The notes below the pieces were generated by a model. The model made no database searches and had not been told where the DNA came from. It saw only the letters and a list, made by a program, of their open reading frames with translations. 64,000 nt of DNA, taken from Coccinella septempunctata (lineage: Eukaryota > Arthropoda > Insecta > Coleoptera > Coccinellidae). Location of the stretch: positions 61,005,815 to 61,069,814 of the forward strand of contig NC_058189.1 in the NCBI RefSeq assembly GCF_907165205.1, written 5' to 3'. The position numbers were made by a program, and so were the translations under genes. Below, piece by piece: positions 11,503 to 23,414 of the stretch. Positions within the stretch are counted from its first letter, which is position 1. Every line of letters begins with the position of its first letter.

Positions 11503-12413
11503 GTACTACAACTCCAGCCTCCACCAGCTCCACACATTCTTTAATAGATATAATAGGGACTGATATCAATGTGATTTACTCAAAATGTCACAACTCGAAT
11601 ATTCCCTCTATGAACTTCTCGAATTGTTCGATCGACCGCATAAATATCAACATTCCGATATGAACATAGAAAATTTATAAGTTGTCAAATTGAACTAGGT
11701 ATGGATAAAAAATTTTTGCAATCAAGAATTCACACTCAATTCAAAATGTGGTCGACGGAAAAATCTTGTAATCAACTCGTTTATTAATTGAGAGATTAAT
11801 GATCTCGAACATTAACGTGCTCGCTTCTCTCGCACGTTAAAATATCTCAATCATTAATCGCTTTCATTAATAACCTAGTTGATTAAATAACTATTAATTC
11901 CTTTTAGTTATATTGATGCGAGATGATTTTTATTGAAGAATTTAATATTCTTGTAATAATATGTTAATTCCTTCGGGAGATATCCATTCCCAACCACTGC
12001 ATCATATGCATTTCATCTTCGGGTTAATGTTTTTGAAATTTACAACTGATGTAGCGTATTCCAACTTTAGCCAAAAAAGATAACGAACATTAACTCTGCT
12101 CAAGCTAATGCATATTATGAGATTATACTGATCTCTTGTATTTTCCATGCGAATAACTAGATTTGGTAAGCCTTCAATCAGCTTGTATAAGCTTCAATTA
12201 TGTTCGTCACATATTTTCCGAAGAGATTCGACATTCTGATAAAATACGTAATAACAGAAACTTTTACGTAGAACGGGCAACATAGCGTTGATTTAAAACC
12301 CAAAAATGTTTTGACAAGCGTCATAACCCCACAGTTTCGTACTATACGAGTGAAATGTGTCAAATTTCCATGGCCAACCGAGTGCTAAAATAAAAGTGAA
12401 TGGAGTATACACC

Positions 12414-13062
12414 TAATATGCAGTAGCTTGAGAAGAGTTAATGTTGGTTATCTTCTTTACCTAAAGGTTGAAGACGTTAGTTACATCACTTGTTGAATTC
12501 AAAAAATCATCCCAAAGATGAAATGCACCTGATGCAGTGGTAGGAATTGGTTTTCTGTGCATATTATTCTACATCCATTAGCATGAATAAGCACCGTGTC
12601 AATAATGAAGTGTTCATTTTTCAAATTGGCCGTTGCAGATCTTTTCTGAAAATAAAGTCCTTGAGTACCACCGCCTTTTTGGGTATCCCAAAAGGAGGAA
12701 ATTCTGTGTCATCCCCTTCATTCAAGATCTATCTCATTGTGGAAATATTTAGCTAAAATAAAGTCGTGTGGATTCAGATTTGGATACCGTCTGATATATT
12801 ATAGATTTTAGAGTATCAGGGTTACTATTTGTATGAGCAACCCTCTATAGAGCACTGATACTCTATGTCTTCTCTTTTTCTCAATCACTTTCGGAATTTT
12901 TGTTATATCAATTTACTAGCTGTGGCAACGTCCTGTTAACGTCCTGTTAACATTAACCACTCATTTCATGAGTGCCAACCTTACTTCGTTCAGTTACAAA
13001 AACTTAAGAAAATTACTTCATGGCCTACCGAGTGCTTTTTTTTTATAACAGTGGATGGAGTA
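12414..13062 (-). mobile_element. Family A TIR element, old inverted copy, 5'-truncated
   Basis: The sequence is recognisable in reverse complement: a relative of GCACTAGCTTGAGGAGAGTT at 12420, CCAAAGATGAAATGCA at 12511, a GGGTATCCCAAAAGG block at 12683, CTCATTTCATGAGTGCCAAC at 12959, and the outer end GTGGATGGAGTA with TA at 13063-13064. Its divergence is clearly higher than between the other copies. The inner side is cut exactly next to the right end of copy 1, so the younger copy probably landed beside or in it. A local duplication AACGTCCTGTT occurs twice at about 12929-12950. Confidence 0.75.
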
Positions 13063-13066
13063 TATT

Positions 13067-13540
13067 GGAATTCCTCGAAAATTGTTAAACCTTTAGAAAG
13101 CCCATTCAATTGAAAAACTTTCTAGTCTAGATTGTTGAGAAAAACCTGGAAATATCATTGAACACCTGTGATCAATGAGGAGAACACCATACATTTTAAC
13201 ATAGATTTTTCTTAAAAATCTTGCGTTTCATGAAAAAATTGCAAGAGCCAAGAAAGTTTTTCAACTGAATGGGCTTTCTAATAGTAAAAAAAATTTCGAG
13301 GAATACGCGGTTGATTTTTAATGGTTCCAAAGACGTTGTGGCCCAGTAAAAAGTGTCTTCAGGAAGACCATCGCCAAAATTGGTAGAACTATGAGATTTC
13401 GCATATCATAAAAATTTTTTTTACGAAATTCAATGATTTTAACAAGACTGAATTCTGAGATAAAAAGGAAAGACTATTTTGAGGGGCAGTAACTTGCCTG
13501 GACGAAACCAAAAATAGGGATATACTAATTTCGTCTAGAA
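13067..13540. repeat. Dispersed repeat G, copy 1, with inner palindrome
   Basis: The part 13310-13540 resembles 48281-48545 and shares ATACGCGGTT, GGCCCAGTAAAAAGTGTCTT and TTCTGAGATAAAAAG. The part 13071-13310 is an imperfect inverted repeat: GGAATTCCTCGAAAATT on the left and AATTTCGAGGAATACGCG on the right, with GAAAGCCCATTCA and its complement inside. I cannot name the family. It has no coding frame of note. Confidence 0.65.
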
Positions 13541-14644
13541 AACTCAACCAAATCGATTTTTTCGCTTTGTCTGCGGTAGATGCCGATGTGTTTGATATGA
13601 ATCCATTTTATCTTGAGGAGTCTGTCCCAAGCCAAAAAATCGCTTCTCCTTAGGGTTGGAAAATTAGGTTTTCGAATGAAAACGCACGGAATAATGAGGC
13701 CTAGGAAGAGCCAAAAGGGCAACCATCCCAACGGGGGAAACCCGATCGTCCAACAATCAAAGTTATATACGGAACAAAAATGTTTCATGAAACGGATACC
13801 CGGCTATTAAATGAAACGAAAGAATCCGAGGAGAACCTTCTATTTGTGATTTGCAGACGGGAGCCGGGAAAATCTCATCAGCAGGCTGCGTATTTCGATG
13901 TCGACATTAATTAAAACCTTTTGAAGTTGGGCAGTGATTACAGGAATTCGATATGATAGCAAAAAATACGCCTGGGCATTTTTAATTGCGAATTTTTCGC
14001 GAGCATATTTCAGGAGCTAAAATTGTGATTCGCGTAATCAGGAAGTTTTTGTGTGCCGGCAGATGGAGGCCCGTTTTTTTGGGTTAATCCAGAGTTACTT
14101 TGGGAAAAAGTATGTGGTGTATAAAACTGATTAGTTACTTACAATCTTCCAGAATTTTCATTGTTGTGTTATCACTTACCTGGAACAAAAAAACATTATT
14201 TCAAAAGGATGCCAAAAGGATTGAGATGAACAATTCGATTCCCATAACAGTGACACAAAAAGTCCAAAAAATAACACTGAATAATCCCAAACTTTCGAAC
14301 TCTGGTTACTTATTTCTTTGCAAATCCCCTATTGAAATTTAAACATTGATAGGTTGACAGATGAAATTTGATCATTTTACGAAAAGATTTCTCTAACTCT
14401 AAACATTCCAAATTGTTGGATGAATGGAACATTTTATTCAATTACCTCTAGTAGTTTCTGAAAAAAATCTGAATGGAGAAGAATGTTTTTTATGAATCTG
14501 TATCCCTCACAACGTAATCTTTGAACATTTCAAGGGTCCCAAGAATTTGCGATCTTATTTGTTCATTATTAGAAATAATGAATTGAAAATTCAACACTCC
14601 CTGACATATATCGATTAAAATTTATTCTGGGAGGATTCTGCATT
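13541..14644. other. Non-coding stretch, no gene seen
   Basis: Overlapping open frames of 65-87 codons at about 13525-13810 lie on opposite strands and have no recognisable motif. I see nothing else that can be supported. Confidence 0.4.
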
Positions 14645-14915
14645 TCCTGGAACTTTTAAGGGTTTTCACTCCCAATCTCTGAAAGAAAATCAATTAAAAA
14701 CTGAAATAAACGATTTGCTCTTGCATAAATTCTTGCACTAATTTGTCAGGAAGAAATCAACTAGAAAAAATTGTTGCCTGACAATGAACTGAAAATGAAG
14801 AAAGTTGAAATTATAATTTTATATTGTAACGTTTCGGAGTCTATATCAGACTCTTTCATTTTTTAATTGATTTTGTTTCAGAGATTGGGAGTGAAAACCC
14901 TAAAAAGTTTCAGGA
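14645..14915. mobile_element. Small inverted-repeat element (~270 bp)
   Basis: Arms of about 58 bp pair across the element: the left contains GGGTTTTCACTCCCAATCTC and the right contains GAGATTGGGAGTGAAAACCC. The word CTCCCTGACAT occurs just outside both arms (about 14607 and 14919). It fits a MITE-like structure. It has no coding capacity. Confidence 0.75.
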
Positions 14916-15028
14916 AACTCCCTGACATGTTTTGTGTGTATTATTGGTATTAATTAATCAAAACTGTGATTTAGAGAGCTGAGTATCTATATGAGTCAAT
15001 CTATCCTAAAGAAAGATCTTAAGAGCTA

Positions 15029-16216
15029 ACGTGCGTTCAAAAAAATTCGTCGTCAAGTAGGCTATGGAATTTTGAACGTCGATATTTCGTGTCTAAACGT
15101 AATTCTTAGCTCGTGCTTTACTATTTTCCAGGTGAACTGTCATTTTAGCATTTTGGGTTGTTGTTGAATTAAAATTATCAGCAAATTATAAAGATGGTTT
15201 TTACGGACGTGTGAAAGACTTTTACTATTGAATTCTACTTCAAAATTGGAAAGAAAATTGAAGGAAAATGGAAATATTCTGTTCCGGCAACTTCATTGAA
15301 GCCTATGTTGCTGTTGATTATTAAGAATGAATTTTTCCATTGTACTGTTTTGCGATGTGTTGACGAAACAGGTATGTTCAAACAAAAAAGGAAGTGGTAT
15401 ACCAAAAAAGATAACTCTAGAGTTCAGTAATAATGAAAACATGGTGACAGAAGCTCGACAAACCTCTCTTCAGATTTTATCTCAAGTGGATGGAGTATCC
15501 GTTGGCATATGCCACCCGATTTTGAAAAAAAGATATCCATTTGTTTCCATAAAGATTGACATGTTATCAGAAAACTGAAAAGGTTGTGATTACCTAACCT
15601 TGTAGCATCCGAGAAAAGTTCAGTATCATACCGAACTGATGCATACTGACAGTATGCATCAGTCAAAGGCAAAATGTGGACCTACTTTCTTTTATGGAAC
15701 TTCAATAGCAGAACGTTATGAAGGAGAAAGCATCATGCCTTTTTATATCTGAATTGAATTTTAATAATATAATGACTGAATCAATTCAATATTTATAGAG
15801 AATTAATAAACATATTATTGAGAATCTTACTGTGATCTATTCATATGACTGAAGTAACTAGAACCTTCTTACAAAAAACATACTACCACGATCAATTCGA
15901 GATTCACGTCTCTTACGTATGAAAATAGTGGACGGTTAAAATTTTTACGAAGAACTTTTCTAACCGCCTCAGATTGTTTGGATTCTTGTCATCTTACTCA
16001 ATGAAAGAAATGCTTTTCGAACGTTGGGTGAAATTTACGGGTAACCTTTTCTGAAAAGTGCCTTTCCGTACAAAATTACGATATATAGGTTAATGTCATC
16101 ATTGTTTACATTTTGGGAAGATGAAGTAATTCAAGGAAAGACATACGTTCAGCCACCGAACATCAGCCTTCAAAATTTCATAGCCTACTTGACGACGAAT
16201 TTTTTTGAACGCACGT
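15029..16216 (+). mobile_element. TA-flanked 1.19-kb DNA transposon, decayed
   Basis: Nearly perfect terminal inverted repeats of about 49 bp begin ACGTGCGTTCAAAAAAATTC and continue CGTCGTCAAGTAGGCTATGG. The inverse is at 16168-16216. TA lies at 15027-15028 and 16217-16218. The interior carries a damaged transposase fragment (separate entry). A lone copy of the same terminal repeat lies at about 26123-26163. The ends and target are typical of IS630/Tc1/mariner elements. Confidence 0.9.
15327..15578 (+). pseudogene. IS630/Tc1/mariner-type transposase N-terminal fragment
   Basis: The 83-codon open frame contains GSGIPKKITLEFSNNENMVT, followed by EARQTSLQILSQVDGVSVG and ICHPILKK. The pattern of a GRPKK-like hook, a linker and then a helix-turn-helix ending in VSxGxCHxILKK is that of the second DNA-binding half of mariner-like transposases in insects. 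No catalytic Asp/Glu blocks follow in frame. The host element (15029-16216) is too short for a full enzyme plus untranslated ends, so this is a remnant. The ATG at 15327 is only the first in the open frame; a real start would be further upstream. I infer the superfamily from motif order, not from a search. Confidence 0.6.
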
Positions 16217-18131
16217 TACTTTAGAAGCAAGTAGTAGGCTACGAATAAAATGATCAGTGAATCACTCAATGATAATTATTGTTTACAACTGATTCGTACA
16301 GAAGATCACTCACGTCCAACACTGATTTAACGCTCCAACAATCACATTCACTTCGAAAACTGAGGAAATAATTTTGCGGTGATGTAAAACTTGCATATAC
16401 ACTCCAGTCCACTCAATATGTCCAAGGATGCATGTTGAATCTATTGCTGCATTTGATAGTTAGTGTTACCGCTATCAAAGTAGGCCTTGGAATGAACATA
16501 GATTTCCCACCCACATCCTTTCGCTATAAAAGTTTGTCGATGAAATTTTCCACGTAAATGAATGCATCTAATCAACGAACTGGATTCAACTAGCGGCAAG
16601 ATTTTAATTTCTATTCGTGTATGCGTAATTTCGGTACAGTTTGTGATGGATCTGCGTCCTATAGGATGCGAGATTTTCTCAACAGATAGGTACTCAAGCT
16701 CATCGATCAGCATTCATATTCAGTCCACAACGTCTTTTTTGAGCTTGAAAATCAACAGGCTAGTGAAATCGTACACCAAACTTTTTCTTACAACTCCAGA
16801 ATGTCAAATTCTGATGCATTGGAAAGTGCCACAGTTTCCATCTTTAAATAGATGATATTTCTTCTGATAATTTTGAACACCGGGTCCATAAATCCACAGA
16901 AAGAAACAATATTTCTGAATGAAGCCCGTAGAAAAAAAAAGTTTCCTTCTATTTGTTTCCGCTTTTCGTTTTGGTTCAAAGTTTTATTCATCGAAATTCA
17001 TGATCAATTGCTTTGTTTCGACGTTTTTTGACGTTCCTTTGATATATCTCGGTGAAAAATCAGAAGTCTGTATGTTGTCAGGTTTGATAACGAATCGTTC
17101 TCATGATTGTTATCAAAACATTAACTGTACCATTCAACAAAGCCTACTAACCTCGAAATGACAGAAAAGTCCATGAAAACACCTAAGGCCTGACTCATTC
17201 GATGACGTTTAATTAAATGTATAAGTTAGGATAACTCTACAAGATATCGAAATTTCATTTGAAAGGGAATGGAAATGGAAAAGCCTTCACGAAAATAGCT
17301 AAACAACAAATTGGGTTAGGTTCCATAACTCGGGTCTAGGGTCTAGCAGAGGGTTTCTTAGGGAGCAAACCCGAGCATGCAGGATATTGGAAAGATGCTA
17401 CAGAGGTACTTATAAACAGTGTGAAAATAAACTTTCCCTAATTTTCTCTGTATGACATTGTCTCGTGTAGTCTTCAAGGAATTGTAAACATTTTTCGAGC
17501 TTCTTTTGAATGGATCATACGAAATAGGGGCTGCTTTCATAAATGGTTCTAAATGGGTAAAAATGAAGAGTGTATCGAAGTAAGATTCACTTCTAGGGAA
17601 AAGCTATCGTCTCTCAGCGATGTTCCATTCGCCAAATACGAGGAATCCACAGATATACGCAACACTCCTGCATAATTCAATATTCGATCAAACGTGTAAT
17701 ATGCAAATTGGGGGCGAGAGAACGAGAGCAATAGTGCATCAATCTGTTCTGCTCAAGTCTAGATTAACGTGGCTCTGCCGAACTTACTGTAGGTCTTCTC
17801 CGAGGACGAAAAGTCGGTCCATTTTACGCGGAGTTGCCAATTGACGGTATATTTTCCCGAAAGTGCAGAAAAGTGTGGAGATCTTAATGGATCTGTATAG
17901 AGACATATAGAACCTTTGAAGGATCAAGTCATTCTTTTCATCTTTCTAAAAGATGTAAGACTCGAAGTTGAAAGAAAAACACATGTCCCAGACAGGTCAA
18001 TACTTTTTCAGAAAATTACATTGCTTCCAATCGAAGCATAAAAAGAGGCATAGTTTCCTTTAGATTGAGGGAGACTTTGGTCATTTGACACATACGGAAG
18101 CAGGATGATGTTGAGGAAGTAAAATTTTATG
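16217..18131. other. Non-coding stretch, no gene seen
   Basis: Several 60-97-codon open frames occur on both strands (for example 16562-16855) without any recognised motif or mutual support. There is no repeat shared with the rest of the window that I could see. Confidence 0.4.
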
Positions 18132-18133
18132 TA

Positions 18134-19350
18134 TACTGCATTCACATTTATTTTAGCAGTCGGTTGGCCATGAAATAATTTTCTCAAGTTTTTGTAACTA
18201 GAACGGAGTTCTAGTTGGCACTCATGATATGTCGTTAACGTCATAACGCCGTTGCCACAACTAATATCAATTTCTATTACGAAAATGCTGAAAGTGATTG
18301 AAAAAAGAGACAGGGTTTCAGGAAGTGCTATTTAGAATTCAGGTCCGCTCATTCAAATAGGTATACCCTGATATTCTAAAATCCACAAAATGTCAGATAG
18401 TAGCGAACATATTCAATATAAGAGAATTTATATAATGTTTCATCTGCTGAATCTAAACGACTTATATTTCAGCTGAATATTTCCACAATCAGAAATATTG
18501 TGAATGAAGAGGATAACAAAGAATTTCTTTCTATTGGGAGACCCAAAAAAGTGGTGGCATTTGAGAATTTTATGTTTGAGTGAATTAATGCGAAAAGTTT
18601 GCTACAGGATTTTCGATGAACGTCATCGTAGAATGAGTTCCCGAAAATTGATTTTTCTATTTTTCATTTGACTTGTCCTATACATTGTAAATGTCTTAAG
18701 GTACCAATAAATACCTAATTATTATTATTATATCAATGATGAACAGCCACAAATACGCGCCAGTTCCACAAATACGCGCCAGTTGTCCTATTGATTGTTT
18801 ATTCATATGAAATTTTTGTTCAAAGGTGAAATTCATCTTCATCTCTAATTCTTTTTACTTATTTTGAAGCAACCTGATTTTTGTTGAAGAATTTAACATT
18901 CTTGTAATTATCTGTTAATTCCTTCGGGAGATACCCATTCCCAACCACTGCGTCATATGCATTTCATCTTCGGGTTAATATTTTTGAAATCTACAACTGA
19001 TGTAACGTATTCAAACTTTAGTCAAAGAAGATAACCAACATTAACTCTCTTCAAGCTAGTGCATATTATATTATTATTATACTGATCTCTTGTATTTTCC
19101 ATGCAAATAACTGGATTTGGTATGCCTTCAATCAGTTTCTATAAACTTCAATTATGTTCCCCACAATAGATTCCGTATTGTGATAAAATACGTAATAACA
19201 GAAACTTTTAGGTAGAACGGGCAACATGATTGATTTAAAACCCAAAAATGTTTTGACAAGCGTCATAACCCCACATTTTCGTACTATACAGAGTGAAATG
19301 TGTCAAATTTCCATGGTCAAGCGACTGCTAAAATAAAAGTGAATGGAGTA
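18134..19350 (+). mobile_element. Family A TIR element, copy 2
   Basis: The ends TACTGCATTCACATTTATTT and the inverse of GTGAATGGAGTA are flanked by TA at 18132-18133 and 19351-19352. The full family A order is present. The fossil 5' splice site has changed from GTAAG to ATAAG (about 18418). A local duplication of CCACAAATACGCGCCAGTT occurs at about 18749-18785. Confidence 0.9.
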
Positions 19351-20040
19351 TAGGTATCCATTTTCCATTCCTGAATTCGACCGATTCAGATCGTTTAGCT
19401 GGGAGGGCCAATATTACATCAATTTGTTGACTATCACACGCCAGCAACATTTCCTTTTGAAACCCAAGCTTCTTTACACAAGGTAAAAAGTAGATAATTG
19501 TTTTCCAGTTTCCTGCGTTCAGTGTTACTGTTAACAAAATATTCTCTTTTCTTCCTTCCTTAATAGGGATACTCGTCTCCTATTTGAAGTTTCAGAAATA
19601 CAGATTTTTAAATTTTCATCGAAGATTTTCGGTCCTAAGGACTTGGCAACCCCGCCACCGGGACCAGTTTACCTTGGTGTGGGTTAGGCCAGCGTTCCGA
19701 ACACGTGGCTGTACTTTTATTAAATCAGCGGACGGAGTTATCGTTTTATGTCCGATAGTTTATGCACCTACTGGAAAATTAACATAAATGTTCGGAATGA
19801 ATTATTGCAATGCGAATTTGCTTCCTATCCGTTGGAATGGCCGGTTTGGAAGCGAGATGTTTCCTGTTGATATAACGCTCGATATAATGGATGACTTATC
19901 GATGCACGAGGAAGAGGGAGTATTGGGTTACGTTTGAATGGGTTATTTATAACTTCATTTTTAGATGGAGTGGATGTATGTCCGAGTACATATGGAAAAT
20001 TCCAGAAATAGATCGATCTTCACAACTACTCTAACAAAAT
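19351..20040. other. Non-coding stretch, partly GC-richer
   Basis: 19630-19800 is richer in GC than the surroundings and contains an open frame (19584-19787), but I see no domain, splice context or homology that would make it an exon. It is probably single-copy intronic or intergenic DNA. Confidence 0.35.
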
Positions 20041-20045
20041 ACATA

Positions 20046-20240
20046 CAGTATGGTCCAACGAAAACTTAATATGTACCTAGATTTAAAATGAAAATGTGGA
20101 AAAACGCTCTGACCCGTCCATTTCTGATTCGATGGGGACCAACTTATCCGATCTTTGCATCCCCGTAACTGCAACCCCTTGATTTTGAATAGGGATTAGG
20201 GGTGTTGCGATAACTTATGTTGAAGATCTTATCGAGGACT
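20046..20240. repeat. Dispersed repeat F, copy 1
   Basis: It begins TACAGTATGGTCCAACGAAA. The same order of words (GGTCCAACGAAAACT, GACCCGTCNATTTCTGATT, TTTTGAATAGGGATTAGG) recurs at 26268-26480. No inverted partner was found. The family is unknown. Confidence 0.65.
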
Positions 20241-20798
20241 ATCTGATCCTGAAATTTTGCTTCAAAATTTCCATCGAAATGACAGGTAAAATAGTGGAAG
20301 AGCACTTACTTTTGAGAATAGTTCATTAAATGCTGGAAATGTGGCTGATTTTGAGCTCTGAGAAATGATGATGTTTATATAAAGATATTGAAGTTTAGAT
20401 ATTCCTAATCGTTTTTGACGAAAACTGCAAATCGATGGCTAGAAAGATCACCTACTTACAGTATTTCGAATATTCGAACATTTTTGCTGAAAATTATCAA
20501 TACATCCGAAACGGGCAATCTGAGACCTATTAAACTATATATGTATGTATATTCAAGTTCGTCTTGTCAAGTTTTATTCGATTGTCAAAAAAAATAAATT
20601 ATGTTCCATTTAAAAAAAGGTAACTTTGTATTGCCATTCTATACACAAATGAGTTAGTCGTATTGTATTAGCGAGTTTTTGAATAATCATTCATTTCATT
20701 TGGAAATTTTTTCTGTAGCTCCTATAGATTCGACTTATAAGAGGTATAGAGTCCTTTTCTGGCGGATAACCTGTACATACAGGTTGAATGAGTGGTTC
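20241..20798. other. Non-coding stretch, no gene seen
   Basis: I see nothing here beyond short chance open frames. Confidence 0.35.
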
Positions 20799-20956
20799 TT
20801 CATTTCATTCGATAAAACAGTTTGTGAGAATTGGTTCTTTAAGCCTGATTCTTTTAAACACAGCAGATTCGAAAAAAATGGTAGGGGAAAAAAGTGTTTC
20901 TTTTGACCTCAAGAATCTACTACTGAAATATTTGTACGAGTCAAAGACTAATCCTG
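20799..20956 (+). mobile_element. Family B fragment, right end only
   Basis: TTCATTCGATAAAACAGTTTG through AAAGTGTTTCTTTTGACCTC to a decayed end CAAAGACTAATCCTG matches the right ~160 bp of family B copies, with TA after it. The rest of the element is missing. Confidence 0.8.
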
Positions 20957-21262
20957 TACAAGGTGAAATAATTCATTATTAAATACCATCAATAGTGATA
21001 CGTTAGCACCCAAAATGAATGGCACAGAAGAATATATTGGATATTGTTGTGAAGGAGAGAAAGAGGAATCGCTGATAGATGAAAATGCAAAAATCATTCT
21101 ACGAGGATGACATATTAGTATAAGAAAGGCGCCAGCCCGTCAGCCAAAAAGTGTGTTTTTATAACGAAAAGTCAATTAAATGTTGGAATATTTCTTCTTA
21201 AACAACGAAAACCAAAAAGGCACAAATAGACTCATTTGGATATCTTTCAGCATAGGTAGGTA
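20957..21262. other. Non-coding stretch, no gene seen
   Basis: AT-rich spacer between a family B fragment and a family A copy; no feature is supported. Confidence 0.35.
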
Positions 21263-22479
21263 TACTCCATTCACATTTATTTGAGCAGTCGGTTGGCCAT
21301 GAAATTATTTTCTCAAGTTTTTGTGACTAGAACAGAGTAAGTTTGGTACTCATGAAATGTCGTTGATGTCATAACGCCGTTGCCACAATTTATATCAATT
21401 TTTATTACGAAAATGCCGAAAGTGATTGAAAAAGAGGGAAGACGGGGTTTCAGGAAGTGCTATTTAGAATTCAGGTCCGCTCATTCCAATAGTTATACCC
21501 TGATATTCTAAAATCCACAATACGTCAGACGGTAGCGAACATATTCAATGTAAGAGAATTTTTATAATGTTTCATCTGAATCTAAACGACTTATATTTCA
21601 GCTGAATATTTCCACAATCAGAAAGATTGTGAATGAAGAGGATGATAAAGAATTTCCTTCCACTGGGAGACCCAAAAAAGTGGTGGCATTTGAGAATTTT
21701 ATGTTTGAGTGAATCAATGCGAAAAGTTTACTACAGGATTTTCGATTAAAGTCATCGTAGAATAAATTCCCGAAAATTGTTTTTCTATTTTTCATTCGAC
21801 TTGTCCTACACATTGTGAATGTCTTAAGGTACCAATAAATACATTATTATTATTATTATATCAATGTATTAAGATGAACAGCCACAAATACGCGCCAGTT
21901 GTCCTGTTACTTGTTCATTCATGTGAAATTTTTGTTCAAAGGTGAAGTTCATCTTGACTTGAAAATTCCTTTAATTTCTTTTACTTATGTTGATCCAAGA
22001 TGATTTTTGTTGAAGAATTCAACATTCTTGTAATTATCTGTTAATTCCTTCGGGAGATACCCATTCCGAACCAATGCATCATATGCATTTCATCTTCGGG
22101 TTAATATTTTTGTAATCTACAACTGTTGTAACGTATTCAAACTTTAGCCGAAGAAGATAACGAACATTAACTCTCCTCAAGCTTGTGCATATTATGATAT
22201 TATACTGATCTCTTGTATTTTCCATACAAATAACTGAATTTGGTATGCCTTCAATCAGTTTGTATAAACTTGAATGATGTTCGTCGCTTATTTTCCGAAG
22301 GGATTCGACATTGTGCTAAAATACGTAATAACTTTTACGTAGAACGGGCAACATAGCGTTGATTTAAAACCCAAAAATGTTTTGACAAGCGTCATAACCC
22401 AACATTTTCGTACTATACAGAGTGAAATGTGTCAAATTTCCATGACCAACCGAGTGGTAAAATAAAAGTGAATGGAGTA
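21263..22479 (+). mobile_element. Family A TIR element, copy 3
   Basis: The left end is TACTCCATTCACATTTATTT; the right end is the inverse repeat up to GTGAATGGAGTA; TA lies on both sides (21261-21262 and 22480-22481). The fossil intron has intact GT and AG (21550-21601, 52 nt), and exon 2 still reads LNISTIRKIVNEEDD. The reading frame upstream is broken. Confidence 0.92.
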
Positions 22480-22481
22480 TA

Positions 22482-23414
22482 CATGAGTTTTCTATCATCT
22501 TTACATAAAAAATTAAAGCGCACGAAGCTGTGCGCCCGGAATTCGAAATCGGAAATGGGCGAGTGCACGCCCATGTGGCGGTTATACGTACGGCCCGGGT
22601 CTTTCTCGAAGAAGGACAAACAGCCTCCGAGCGGGAAAGGTTAACATATTCCGTTGGCTTTCGCGTGGTCCGAATAGCACAAAGGCCTGGAATGATTTAG
22701 AAGTAAAATATTATGCAATACAAGGTTATATTCCGAGTTGATTTAAAGGTCCATCAACCTTTCGCGCCAGACCTATCGTTAACAGGTTGCGACTTAGAAT
22801 ATTCTGCCCGTGCTGGCGCCTTCGGTTTTTTTGCGATGGCAATGATATCACCGTTTAGACGAGGGACGTCACGATGATTCCGTACGAGGATCTGTGATAA
22901 AAACACTGAGGAAGAGATAAGCCATGAAAATTTCTCAAGAGATAATTTTTTTTTTGTATAAACATTCATTCAAAATGTTACGAGCGTGCCTCTTATCAGA
23001 ATCTTGTGTGAAATTGATTCTGTCAGTCTACCTTATAGATGAGTATAAGCAAAATGCAGTATATTTCTCCAATAAAAAAGATCGATTTCGCCTCATTTGG
23101 AACAAGAGAGAAAGAAGAAGGAAACGAGAAGATAATCGAATAATAAATTAGTCAATGCTTTGTCGAATTGATTCGAAGAACAATTTGGACCTTGAAAATC
23201 CCTTCAATATGCAGATTTATAAATTTTGGCCATTTTGCTCTCTGACTGAAAGGGTGTTTCGACCAGATATACGACCCTCCAGGTTTTTTTGTCTCCATAC
23301 AGGGTGTCGTTTTAATTGGATATCCAATATTTATAACGTAGACAGATTGGTACATCGCAATGAACGATCTGACCACTTCACAAAAACAGCATATCGCATA
23401 ATTGAGGCAGCCTG
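22482..23414. other. Non-coding stretch, GC-richer at 22520-22900
   Basis: 22520-22700 is GC-rich and contains no repeat family. Overlapping opposite-strand open frames (22413-22644) give no recognisable protein. A CAGGGTGTCG word at about 23300 may be a stray TIR-element end. No gene is supported. Confidence 0.35.

Larger units (their letters stand above)
10550..12407 (+). mobile_element. Family A TIR element, copy 1, with ~640-bp insert
   Basis: The left end TACTCCATTCACATTTAATT and the right end, whose inverse is TACTCCATTCACTTTTATTT, are terminal inverted repeats of about 40 bp flanked by TA (10548-10549 and 12408-12409). The internal order matches the other copies: GTTTTTGTAACTAGAACGGA, the short transposase relic, AATAAATACC with an ATT run, and GGTTAATNTTTTTGAAAT. 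Between about 11238 and 11890 lies ~640 bp absent from the sister copies. It includes a (TA)n microsatellite (11477-11502) and a small hairpin ACGTGC/GCACGT at about 11815-11843. The element is non-autonomous. Orientation is set by the relic. Confidence 0.9.

Noticed and set aside
19584..19787. 67-codon open frame in GC-richer DNA as a host exon
   Set aside because: No domain, no splice-site pair and no homology that I can name; its length is within chance for this composition.
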